From Oceanospirillaceae bacterium UBA1126 (GTDB lineage Bacteria; Pseudomonadota; Gammaproteobacteria; Pseudomonadales; Balneatricaceae), in the NCBI GenBank assembly GCA_002312935.1, contig DCAT01000054.1, forward strand, positions 1 through 35,934: DNA of 35,934 bases, in the 5' to 3' direction. Positions 15,508 to 23,579 of the stretch are shown piece after piece; position 1 is the stretch's first letter; every line of letters starts with the position of its first letter. The position numbers and the translations under genes are program-made. Below the pieces are notes generated by a model. It was not told the DNA's origin. It worked only from the letters and a program-made list of their open reading frames with translations, and searched no databases.

Positions 15508-18215
15508 TATTTAGTGCCTTTAAATTGTAGATTATCTGTAACCTTCTGTTGACCAAATTTAGGTTTAAACACCATGATTAAAGCAGGGAAAAATAATAAG
15601 TCGCAAAATAAAGCCACAAAAATAGCTAACGACCCAAATGCGCCCACTTTGGCAAGACCCAAGTAATTACTAAAGCTAAGCATAAAAAAGCCACAGCCTA
15701 GCACTAGGCTGGTAAAGGTTACAGCTTGGCCTACTTCTTTAATGGTATCTACTAAAGCCAAACGCATATCACTGTGCTTAGCTAATGCCATACGATAGTG
15801 GGTGATAAAGTGAATGGTATCGTCTACAGCAATACCTATAATCAGTGGCGCAATCATTAAGGTATCGGTATCTAGAGGTATTTCCATCAACCCCATAAGA
15901 CCAAAAGCTAAAGTGGCAGGTATCATATTTGGAATAATGGACATAAGGCCTGCTTGAACCGACCCTAAAGTAAGCACTAACAAACCCGAAATGATAACCA
16001 TGGCAAGGGCTAAGCTTTTGAACTGATTATTGCTCATATCATCCATGAGTCTCATCATCATTGCCAAGGTGCCCGTAACATGAACATCCATGTTAGGGTA
16101 TTGTTTTTTGTGAGCCACAAAGGCGTTCTCGATATCAATCTGCACCAATTCAAAAAATTCTGCATACTCGCTAGAACCTGCATTTCGAAGTTGCACACTG
16201 ATGTGGCTCTGACTGTAATCATCATTCACCAGAGCGCGCCGCTCATCTGGGTTTGAGCTATTAAAGAGATACAGCAACTGAGACACTGCAAGGTTGTCAT
16301 TAGGAATAGTTTTGTAACCATCACTACCATCTTGCATGATGGCATGAGTATCTTTGACCAAGTCGGCTAAAGAGTGAGTACGAATAATATGTTGGCTGTA
16401 TTTTTTTTCTATTTTTCGCTGCAGGCGATCCATAGTCTGTAATACGTCAGCTTGAATTAAGGCATCAGACTGCTGCATATTGACCAAAATCTCTAAGCTG
16501 CCCGTACCCATCATATGCTCATCAACTACTGTATAGGCAGTTCGTAATGGTGAGCCTTCACGATACAGCTCAGCAATGTTTGAATCTACTTTCACCTGAG
16601 TTGCACCATACAAACACACCACAAATAAACCCACAAAAGAAAAATTAATTGTGTGTTTGTAGTGTTCCACAAAAGCTGGAATTTTATCCAACAGATCTTG
16701 CAACCAAATGCCACTTAGCAGCCACTGCAAGCCGCTGCGATGGACAACAAAACGCATTGGCCATAACAATAACCAAGTCAACTTAAGCAACTTAGTGATA
16801 GGCCACGCAAGGTAAGACAGCCACAGTAGCCAACCATGTTCTGGGGCAAATGACTTTTCTTTGGGCATGGGGTGCCATAAGTCCATTAACGCCGGTAGTA
16901 GGAAAATGGTATATAAAAACGCTAAAAAAACACCAGCAGCCGAAGTGACACCAAACATCACAAACTGCGCCATTCCTGTAATAGTTAATGCCCCCATGCC
17001 CGCCATGGTGGTAATGGTAGTAAGTAATATAGGTAACCCAGTTTTGCCATAAGCTTTTGATAGGGCAAGCTCATGGTCATGGCCATGTCGCCTAAAATAC
17101 ACATAGCTACTCATAACGTGTACGCAATCAGCCACGCCCACAGCAACAATCAACATCACTGTTAAACTAATTAGTGTGCTAGATTCTAAGCCTAACCATC
17201 CTAAGGTGCCGACAACGAACAAGGCACTAATACCGATAGCAATTTGTGGCCATAAGACCGCACTGGCAGAGTGAAACAATGTCCACAATAAGACATTAAT
17301 GACCAGCACCATGCCCAATAGCAAAACCCCTGCCTGCATCAAGTCATCTACTGCAAGCTCAACCATGGAGGCATTGCCAATGGGGTAAAAATTAAACTGT
17401 TGTGCAAATTCTGGCTGTTTGTATAGCCGACTCACTGCCTCCATAAAGGAAAGGTAAAGCCCCGAGTCCATGTCTTCAAACCGCACACTAGTTTGGCTGG
17501 CTGTGGCGTCAAAGTTATTAGACAACTGGTCATCAAAATCTCCCACCAGGTCAAATTCGTCATCTGCCATTAAATTAATAGAGGGAGTTCCAAGGCTTTG
17601 AGCAACTGGAATTGCACCAAAATCTGTGGTCACCATAATAGCGCCATAACGATAGTTTTTAGAGAACAAAAATAGTGGCAGACTGCTTTGAGCCATGGCA
17701 ATGGCCTTAACCTGCTCAGCTTCGGCTTCTGCCATAGCCAAATTTTGGATTAATCTGGGTGAACTTAAGGTATCTCCCTCATTCACTTGAATGCGAACAT
17801 TAGTGAGTGATTGAACTCTCTTTATATGATCCAGTTTAGTGGCTAACTCAGGAGTGATGCCAGCTGCATCTAAGGTGCCTTGGGGAATGCCCTGCCTATT
17901 GCTTAGGCTGCGTGTGAGTTGGTCAACCAAACGTAACGAAGCCGCAGAGAAAACATCTCCATCTTTAGCTTCATACACAATAAATAGTCCATCATCACTA
18001 CCAAATTGATCACGGAATTCATCCAGACTTCGCAATACTGGATCGTCTTCGTTAAACCATGAGTCTACCGTGACATCAATAACAAACTTAGTGCTGCCAA
18101 ACGCCATAAATAGGGTGGTGACTAGGGCAAAAATAATGATGCTCCAGCGCCAAGGTCTTAGCCTGTCTGGCAGACGTTCAAAATAGTCACTTGTGGCTAA
18201 CAAAATATTTTTCAA
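15507..18215 (-). CDS. RND/MMPL-superfamily exporter
   Basis: About 902 residues, two similar halves each with one leading transmembrane helix, a large periplasmic loop and five more helices. Each half has the MMPL-type motif after its second helix group: AVGVADCVHVMSSYV in the first, GIAVDDTIHFITHYR in the second, whose acidic residues are thought to relay protons. Such exporters (HpnN/MMPL3 relatives) move lipids out of the inner membrane. The frame is open to a TTG at 18272 with no ribosome site. I prefer TTG 18215, which has GGAG at 18221-18224 five bases upstream. It heads an operon with the LolA-like and barrel genes. Confidence 0.85.
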   Translation of the reverse strand: MKNILLATSDYFERLPDRLRPWRWSIIIFALVTTLFMAFGSTKFVIDVTVDSWFNEDDPVLRSLDEFRDQFGSDDGLFIVYEAKDGDVFSAASLRLVDQLTRSLSNRQGIPQGTLDAAGITPELATKLDHIKRVQSLTNVRIQVNEGDTLSSPRLIQNLAMAEAEAEQVKAIAMAQSSLPLFLFSKNYRYGAIMVTTDFGAIPVAQSLGTPSINLMADDEFDLVGDFDDQLSNNFDATASQTSVRFEDMDSGLYLSFMEAVSRLYKQPEFAQQFNFYPIGNASMVELAVDDLMQAGVLLLGMVLVINVLLWTLFHSASAVLWPQIAIGISALFVVGTLGWLGLESSTLISLTVMLIVAVGVADCVHVMSSYVYFRRHGHDHELALSKAYGKTGLPILLTTITTMAGMGALTITGMAQFVMFGVTSAAGVFLAFLYTIFLLPALMDLWHPMPKEKSFAPEHGWLLWLSYLAWPITKLLKLTWLLLWPMRFVVHRSGLQWLLSGIWLQDLLDKIPAFVEHYKHTINFSFVGLFVVCLYGATQVKVDSNIAELYREGSPLRTAYTVVDEHMMGTGSLEILVNMQQSDALIQADVLQTMDRLQRKIEKKYSQHIIRTHSLADLVKDTHAIMQDGSDGYKTIPNDNLAVSQLLYLFNSSNPDERRALVNDDYSQSHISVQLRNAGSSEYAEFFELVQIDIENAFVAHKKQYPNMDVHVTGTLAMMMRLMDDMSNNQFKSLALAMVIISGLLVLTLGSVQAGLMSIIPNMIPATLAFGLMGLMEIPLDTDTLMIAPLIIGIAVDDTIHFITHYRMALAKHSDMRLALVDTIKEVGQAVTFTSLVLGCGFFMLSFSNYLGLAKVGAFGSLAIFVALFCDLLFFPALIMVFKPKFGQQKVTDNLQFKGTK

Positions 18216-18300
18216 ATAAACTCCAAATAATACATCAGGTTTAAGTATATGAATTTTATCAAAAGCAAACAATGTGTAACTTTTGTACTAGGCTTTAATA

Positions 18301-18561
18301 ATGACAAAAAGGAATTTACTAATCAGTGTTTTTATGGCCCTGACATGGCTCAGCGCGTGTAGTTTTGATGCCAAAATTAAGCCAAAGCAACAGCAATTAG
18401 CTGCCAATATCTATGCCCAGTTGGCGCTGGGTTACATGGAAAGTGGGCACCTCACACTGGCTGAGCAACGTTTAAATAAAGCGATAGCATTGATGCCCAA
18501 CGGACCGCTTACCCTTAAAGCCACAAAGCAATGGCAGTTGATGCAACTAACTCGGCCCTAG
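18301..18561 (+). CDS. Small lipoprotein with one TPR-like repeat (PilF-N-terminus-like)
   Basis: An 86-residue predicted lipoprotein: hydrophobic leader with lipobox LSAC (Cys at residue 20), then one TPR-like helix pair, YAQLALGYMESGHLTLAEQR followed by LNKAIALMP. The pattern recalls the start of PilF/PilW type IV pilus lipoproteins, but those have about 250 residues and several repeats, so this is either a short relative or a remnant. No pilus genes are nearby. The ATG follows a weak AGG. It is divergent from the RND exporter, 85 bases from its preferred start, so the two may share a promoter region. Function unknown. Confidence 0.65.
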   Translation: MTKRNLLISVFMALTWLSACSFDAKIKPKQQQLAANIYAQLALGYMESGHLTLAEQRLNKAIALMPNGPLTLKATKQWQLMQLTRP

Positions 18562-18669
18562 GTAGGGATAATAAAGGTAATAGAAAGGTAAAATGCTGTT
18601 TTCATAGTCTGGCTTGGTTATACTTGTATGATGTATCGTTAAGTTGATCTGTTAAAAGGACATTACGCC

Positions 18670-19116
18670 ATGGTGAATCAATCTATTAAAGCCGCAAGTT
18701 TAGTGCTTGGGCTGGTATTTATAAGTGCTTGCAGCTTACCTGCTACCACTATACCAACCACTGACGGTGCAACCTTAGCCGGTAATAGCCCGGCTGTTGC
18801 TAATTCGTATGCCGACATCCCTATTTCTGCTAATGATCAATTAGCTGTGGACAAGTCTTTGCTACTGAATACTGGGGAACAATGGATTGGTCGCGCTGTG
18901 TTGAAATCTAAGTTAGATACGGTACAGGCTTTTGAGTATTATATGGCTAACATGCCTAGCCAAGGTTGGATTAACATCACGTCTGTTCAGTCTGAAACAT
19001 CGGTGCTTACATACGAAAAAGGCAACCGTGTGGCCACGATTCAAATTAAACGAGGTACTTTGAGCGGCAGCCAAATTTCAGTGACTGTTTCACCTCGGGA
19101 CGCTACTGCTCAGTAA
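18670..19116 (+). CDS. Putative lipoprotein of unknown function
   Basis: A 148-residue predicted lipoprotein. The leader SLVLGLVFISACS carries the lipobox ISAC (Cys at residue 21). After a low-complexity Ala/Thr/Pro linker, a small globular domain contains QAFEYYMANMPSQGWINITS and a C-terminal strand pair RVATIQIKRGTLSGSQISVT. The FEYY...MPSQGW pattern is seen in many proteobacterial hypothetical lipoproteins; I do not know a function. The start has AGGA at 18657-18660, 9 bases before ATG. It is convergent with glpK and separated from it by a strong hairpin. Confidence 0.75.
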   Translation: MVNQSIKAASLVLGLVFISACSLPATTIPTTDGATLAGNSPAVANSYADIPISANDQLAVDKSLLLNTGEQWIGRAVLKSKLDTVQAFEYYMANMPSQGWINITSVQSETSVLTYEKGNRVATIQIKRGTLSGSQISVTVSPRDATAQ

Positions 19117-19123
19117 ATCAATC

Positions 19124-19155
19124 AAAAAGACTACGTGCGCTATCTAGCGCACGTA
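19124..19155 (-). terminator. Rho-independent terminator of the rho-ubiD-glpK operon
   Basis: TACGTGCGCTA (19132-19142) and TAGCGCACGTA (19145-19155) pair perfectly over 11 bases around TC (in practice a 4-base loop with 10 pairs). On the minus strand the stem directly follows the glpK stop and is followed by GTC and a run of five T (complement of 19124-19128). On the plus strand there is only a weak TTAAGT tail, so it may also stop the lipoprotein transcript less efficiently. Confidence 0.85.
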
Positions 19156-20646
19156 TTAAGTCTGGGTGCGCACTTTGTTCACTGCACTTAACCAACCATT
19201 GTACAAATGATCTCGAGTTGACTTTGGCATAGTGGCCGTAAAACTGCGGTCGCACTGCCACATTTCACTAAGTTCTTCTAGTGAATCATACACCTTGGCC
19301 TGCAGCCCGGCTAAATAAGCCACGCCTAGAGCACTACTTTCTACACAGGTAGGCCGAGAGACCTTTGCGTCTAGCACATTGGACAAATGGGACAAAAACC
19401 AATTATTCACTACCATGCCTCCATCCACTCTTAACGTATCTAAGCGCACGCCATCTTTTTCCATAGCTTTTTGTAGGTCTTTGGTCTGATAACAAACAGA
19501 CTGCACACCTGCGCTCACGATCTCTTCAATACCCGTATCACGGGTTAATCCAAAAATCGCACCACGAGCCAGTGGGTCCCAGTATGGCGCACCTAGGCCA
19601 GTAAATGCGGGCACCATGTAAACCCCATGGTCAGCCGTGACAGCCGCGGCCAAGGGTTCTACCTCGCTGGCACTACTAATTATTTTCAACCCATCTCTTA
19701 GCCACTGAATAGCTGCACCAGCGACAAAAATACTTCCCTCTAGGGCATATACTGGCTTACCGTTAAGGCGGTACGCCATCGTAGTTAATAGCCGGCTTGC
19801 TGATTGGAGAGGCTTATCGCCTGTATTAAGCATTAAAAAACACCCCGTACCATAGGTGCTCTTGGCCATTCCAGGTTTAAAACAAGCTTGCCCGAATAGG
19901 GCAGCATGTTGGTCTCCAGCTACGGCATAAATAGGCAGTTGGTGACCAAGAACGGTTTCTTCTATGAAGCCGAAATTGTCCGCACTATCTTTAACCGCTG
20001 GCAACATAGCTTGAGGTATATTAAAGAGTTCCAGCAGGCCTTGGTCCCACATTTGAGTATGGATGTTAAACAGCAAGGTACGCGACGCATTGGTTGCATC
20101 TGTGGCATGGATCTGGCCACCGCTTAAGTGCCACATGAGGTAACTGTCAACCGTCCCAAACAACAACTCACCTTGTTCGGCACGCGCACGAGCACCCTCT
20201 ACATGATCTAAGATCCAGCTCAATTTGGTCGCTGAGAAATAAGGATCTAACAGCAAGCCTGTGAGAGAGGTGACTGTCGTTTCATGCCCTTCTTGTTTTA
20301 ACTTGTCGCACATTACCGCAGTACGGCGGTCTTGCCATACTATGGCAGGATAGATAGCTTCGCCAGTAGACTTATCCCACACTAAGGTGGTTTCACGCTG
20401 ATTAGTGATACCTATGCCAGCAATTTGCTGAGCCTTTAAGCCACTATCTGCAAGGCTTTTACGGCAGGCCTGAACGACAGTGTCTAAAAGGTCTTGTGGG
20501 TGATGCTCAACCCAGCCATTGTCAGGGTAATGCTGTTCAAATTCGTACTGTGCTGAACTAATTACAGTGCCATCTGCAGCAAAAATGATACACCGAGAAC
20601 TGGTAGTTCCTTGATCAATAGTGAGGATGTAAGCGTCATTTTTCAA
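19156..20646 (-). CDS. glpK: Glycerol kinase
   Basis: ATP-dependent phosphorylation of glycerol to glycerol-3-phosphate; 496 residues, the usual length. The FGGY-kinase N-terminal phosphate loop ILTIDQGTTSSRCIIF is exact, followed by GWVEHHPQD, GITNQRETTLVWDK, VWQDRRT, GTVDSYLMWHLS and the C-terminal ADP-site LRVDGGMVVNNWF. All signature elements are present. The start overlaps the ubiD stop by 4 bases (ATGA), so it is translated from the rho-ubiD transcript or a downstream part of it. No glpF, glpD or glpR is visible nearby; genetic linkage to ubiD is unusual. Confidence 0.95.
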   Translation of the reverse strand: MKNDAYILTIDQGTTSSRCIIFAADGTVISSAQYEFEQHYPDNGWVEHHPQDLLDTVVQACRKSLADSGLKAQQIAGIGITNQRETTLVWDKSTGEAIYPAIVWQDRRTAVMCDKLKQEGHETTVTSLTGLLLDPYFSATKLSWILDHVEGARARAEQGELLFGTVDSYLMWHLSGGQIHATDATNASRTLLFNIHTQMWDQGLLELFNIPQAMLPAVKDSADNFGFIEETVLGHQLPIYAVAGDQHAALFGQACFKPGMAKSTYGTGCFLMLNTGDKPLQSASRLLTTMAYRLNGKPVYALEGSIFVAGAAIQWLRDGLKIISSASEVEPLAAAVTADHGVYMVPAFTGLGAPYWDPLARGAIFGLTRDTGIEEIVSAGVQSVCYQTKDLQKAMEKDGVRLDTLRVDGGMVVNNWFLSHLSNVLDAKVSRPTCVESSALGVAYLAGLQAKVYDSLEELSEMWQCDRSFTATMPKSTRDHLYNGWLSAVNKVRTQT

Positions 20647-22142
20647 TGTTTGTCTACCGAAGATCCGATGTTAAAAATACCTAATTCGTCCCACAGATGG
20701 TCTACACGCTGCTTCACAGACTCGTCCATAGTAATAGTACGCCCCCATTCACGGGTGGTTTCACCTTCCCATTTATGGGTGGCGTCCATACCCATTTTAG
20801 AGCCTAAGCCAGAAACAGGTGAAGCAAAGTCTAAGTAATCAATCGGGGTGTTTTCTACTAGCAAAGTGTCTCGTGCTGGATCCATCCGGGTGGTCATTGC
20901 CCAGATCACGTCTTTCCAATCTCTGGCGTTGATGTCATCATCCGTAACGATAACAAACTTAGTGTACATAAATTGGCGTAAAAAAGACCACACACCCATC
21001 ATCACACGCTTGGCATGACCTGGGTACTGCTTCTTCATGGTCACTATAGCCATACGATAAGAGCAGCCCTCTGGTGGTAGGTAAAAATCAGTAATTTCTG
21101 GAAATTGCTTTTGTAACAGTGGTATAAACACTTCGTTAAGAGCAACACCCAACACCGCCGGCTCATCTGGTGGACGTCCAGTAAAGGTACTGTGATAAAT
21201 AGGGTCTTTTCGGTGAGTAATACAGGTTACAGTGAACACTGGGAAGCTGTCGACTTCGTTGTAATAGCCTGTATGATCACCAAAGGGACCCTCGTCTGCC
21301 ATATCATCTGGAGCAATATGGCCTTCTAAGATGTACTCAGCACTGGCTGGCACTTGCAGGTCATTGGTTAGGCAAGTGGCCACTTCCGTTTTACTGCCAC
21401 GTAACAGGCCAGCAAAGGCATATTCACTCAGAGTGTCTGGCACAGGCGTTACTGCACCTAAAATGGTGGCCGGGTCTGCTCCCAGGGCTACAGAGATAGG
21501 AAAGTTTTCACCCGGATGAGCAATTTTCCATTCACGAAAATCCAAAGCACCACCACGGTGAGATAGCCAGCGCATGATTAAACGATTTTTGCCAATCACT
21601 TGTTGTCGATATATGCCGAGGTTTTGACGTTTTTTGCTGGGCCCACGGGTAATAACCAAAGGCCATGTAATGAGTGGGCCTGCGTCGTCTGGCCAACAGG
21701 TTTGGATAGGCAGCTTACTAAGGTCTACTTCGTCGCCCATCATGACATATTGTTGGCATGGTGGCTTTTTAATGAGCTTAGGGCCCATGTTCAGCACTTG
21801 CTTATAAAGAGGTAGCTTGCCTAAGGCGTCTTTGAATCCTTTAGGGGGTTCTGGTTCTTTTAAAGAGGCAAGAAGGTGGCCTACATCACGCAGGCTTTCT
21901 ACACTTTCGGCACCCATGCCTAGGGCCACTCGCTTGGGCGTGCCGAACAGGTTAGCCAATACTGGGGTGTCATAACCTTTTGGGTTTTCAAATAATAAGG
22001 CTGGACCTCCTGCGCGCAAGGTGCGGTCGCAGATTTCGGTCATCTCAAGGTATGGATCTACCTCTGTGGTAATGCGCTTAAGTTCACCTTGAGCTTCTAA
22101 ACTCGCAATGAAGTCGCGTAGATCTTTGTATTTCATACTCAT
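20643..22142 (-). CDS. ubiD: 4-hydroxy-3-polyprenylbenzoate decarboxylase UbiD
   Basis: Prenylated-FMN-dependent decarboxylase of ubiquinone synthesis, 499 residues. It matches the E. coli pattern nearly throughout: MKYKDLRDFIASLEAQGELK at the start, QNLGIYRQQVIGKNRLIMRW, the GADPATILGAVTP segment, and the catalytic region DEGPFGDHTGYYNEVD holding the acidic residues of the E-R-E network. Two starts are possible (ATG 22142 and ATG 22136); both give the same family N-terminus. It lies 30 bases after rho on the same strand, the arrangement known from pseudomonads. The partner UbiX, which supplies prenyl-FMN, is not in the window. Confidence 0.96.
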   Translation of the reverse strand: MSMKYKDLRDFIASLEAQGELKRITTEVDPYLEMTEICDRTLRAGGPALLFENPKGYDTPVLANLFGTPKRVALGMGAESVESLRDVGHLLASLKEPEPPKGFKDALGKLPLYKQVLNMGPKLIKKPPCQQYVMMGDEVDLSKLPIQTCWPDDAGPLITWPLVITRGPSKKRQNLGIYRQQVIGKNRLIMRWLSHRGGALDFREWKIAHPGENFPISVALGADPATILGAVTPVPDTLSEYAFAGLLRGSKTEVATCLTNDLQVPASAEYILEGHIAPDDMADEGPFGDHTGYYNEVDSFPVFTVTCITHRKDPIYHSTFTGRPPDEPAVLGVALNEVFIPLLQKQFPEITDFYLPPEGCSYRMAIVTMKKQYPGHAKRVMMGVWSFLRQFMYTKFVIVTDDDINARDWKDVIWAMTTRMDPARDTLLVENTPIDYLDFASPVSGLGSKMGMDATHKWEGETTREWGRTITMDESVKQRVDHLWDELGIFNIGSSVDKH

Positions 22143-22172
22143 AACCTACGCGGTCTCCAATATATCAGGCAG

Positions 22173-23432
22173 TTACTTTCGCTTCATTGACATGAAGAAC
22201 TCTTCGTTGGTTTTGGCGCCTTTAAGCTTATCCAATAAAAACTCAGTCGCTTGACCGTCTTCCATTGGATCTAACAACTTACGCAGAATCCACATCCGCT
22301 GCAACTCATCATCACGGGTTAACAACTCTTCACGGCGGGTTGATGACTTTCGAATATTGATCGCAGGGAAAACGCGACGTTCTGCAATTTTACGATCTAA
22401 ATGAACTTCTGAGTTACCTGTGCCCTTAAATTCTTCAAAGATGACTTCGTCCATCTTAGAGCCAGTTTCAGTTAATGCAGTAGCGATAATAGTTAAGCTA
22501 CCACCCTCTTCAATATTGCGCGCAGCACCAAAAAAACGCTTAGGGCGTTCTAGAGCATGGGCGTCAACACCACCAGTTAACACCTTGCCAGAAGAAGGAA
22601 TAACAGTGTTATAAGCACGGGCCAAACGGGTGATCGAATCTAATAAGATAATCACATCTTTTTTGTGCTCTACCAAACGCTTGGCTTTTTCTACGACCAT
22701 TTCGGCAACCTGAACATGGCGTGAAGGCGGCTCATCAAAAGTACTGGCAACTACTTCGCCACGCACTGAGCGCTTCATGTCTGTCACCTCTTCTGGTCGT
22801 TCATCGATCAGTAATACAATTAAATGACAATCTGGGTTGTTGCGGGTAATGGAGTGAGCGATGTTTTGCAACATCAAGGTTTTACCAGCTTTGGGTGGAG
22901 ATACAATTAAAGCTCTCTGCCCTTTGCCCATTGGCGCCGTTAGGTCAATTATTCGAGCGGTTAAATCTTCACTAGACCCGTTACCAAGTTCCATGGTTAA
23001 GCGTTCTGTGGGGAACAAAGGTGTTAGGTTTTCGAACAACACCTTATGTTTAGCTTGCTCTGGTGGCCCGTAATTAATGCTACTAACTTTAAGTAGAGCA
23101 AAATAACGTTCACCGTCTTTAGGCGGGCGGATTTTGCCATCTATGCTGTCGCCTGTGCGCAGACTAAAGCGGCGAATCTGACTTGGTGACACATAAATGT
23201 CGTCAGGCCCAGCTAAATAAGAAGCATCTGCCGAGCGTAAAAAGCCAAAGCCATCTTGTAAAATTTCTAATACACCTTGGCCAAAAATATCTTCGCCACT
23301 CTTGGCGTGGCGTTTAAGAATACTAAAGATGCATTCTTGTTTACGAGATCGGGCAACATTATCGAGTCCCATGCCTTGGGCAATCTCGACGAGTTCAGGC
23401 ATTGTCTTTGTTTTTAATTCAGTAAGATTCAT
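22173..23432 (-). CDS. rho: Transcription termination factor Rho
   Basis: Hexameric RNA-dependent ATPase that releases RNA polymerase; 419 residues, the E. coli-like length. Domains in order: N-terminal helical part (MNLTELKTKTMPELVEIAQG), a cold-shock-like RNA-binding domain with DGFGFLRS (60-67), and the ATPase core with P-loop SPPKAGKT (178-185), Walker B region DVIILLDSITRLARAYN, and the Q-loop/R-loop stretch HLDRKIAERRVFPA. No insertion or deletion is apparent. In many relatives trxA precedes rho; here the preceding gene is hemY, across a 147-base leader. Confidence 0.97.
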   Translation of the reverse strand: MNLTELKTKTMPELVEIAQGMGLDNVARSRKQECIFSILKRHAKSGEDIFGQGVLEILQDGFGFLRSADASYLAGPDDIYVSPSQIRRFSLRTGDSIDGKIRPPKDGERYFALLKVSSINYGPPEQAKHKVLFENLTPLFPTERLTMELGNGSSEDLTARIIDLTAPMGKGQRALIVSPPKAGKTLMLQNIAHSITRNNPDCHLIVLLIDERPEEVTDMKRSVRGEVVASTFDEPPSRHVQVAEMVVEKAKRLVEHKKDVIILLDSITRLARAYNTVIPSSGKVLTGGVDAHALERPKRFFGAARNIEEGGSLTIIATALTETGSKMDEVIFEEFKGTGNSEVHLDRKIAERRVFPAINIRKSSTRREELLTRDDELQRMWILRKLLDPMEDGQATEFLLDKLKGAKTNEEFFMSMKRK

Positions 23433-23579
23433 AGTTAGATAGGCGTCAGTGCGCGCTAGGGGGGAAAATAAAGTTAGTAGAGTGATAAGGCTAAGTTAGC
23501 CGGTAAAAATCGGGCCGATTAGACAGAAGGTCTTGCTGGAATGACCACAGTCTCCCCCAAGCTGGGTCAAGTGTCAATA
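23433..23579 (-). promoter_or_regulatory. rho leader and possible promoter region
   Basis: This 147-base gap between hemY and rho holds, on the minus strand, a TTGACA hexamer (complement of 23572-23577) immediately after hemY and a second TTGAC seven bases further on, but the expected -10 position reads GAGACT, a poor match. Two small hairpins follow: ATCG-GCC-CGAT with five T, and GGCTA-ACT-TAGCC. Rho genes are commonly autoregulated by attenuation in their leaders; the weak hairpin with T run is compatible with that, but the evidence is thin. Confidence 0.35.

Noticed and set aside
18604..18632. Promoter for the lipoprotein at 18670 with TATGAT as -10 box
   Set aside because: TATGAT is good, but the -35 position reads ATAGTC and there is no proper extended -10 TGn.
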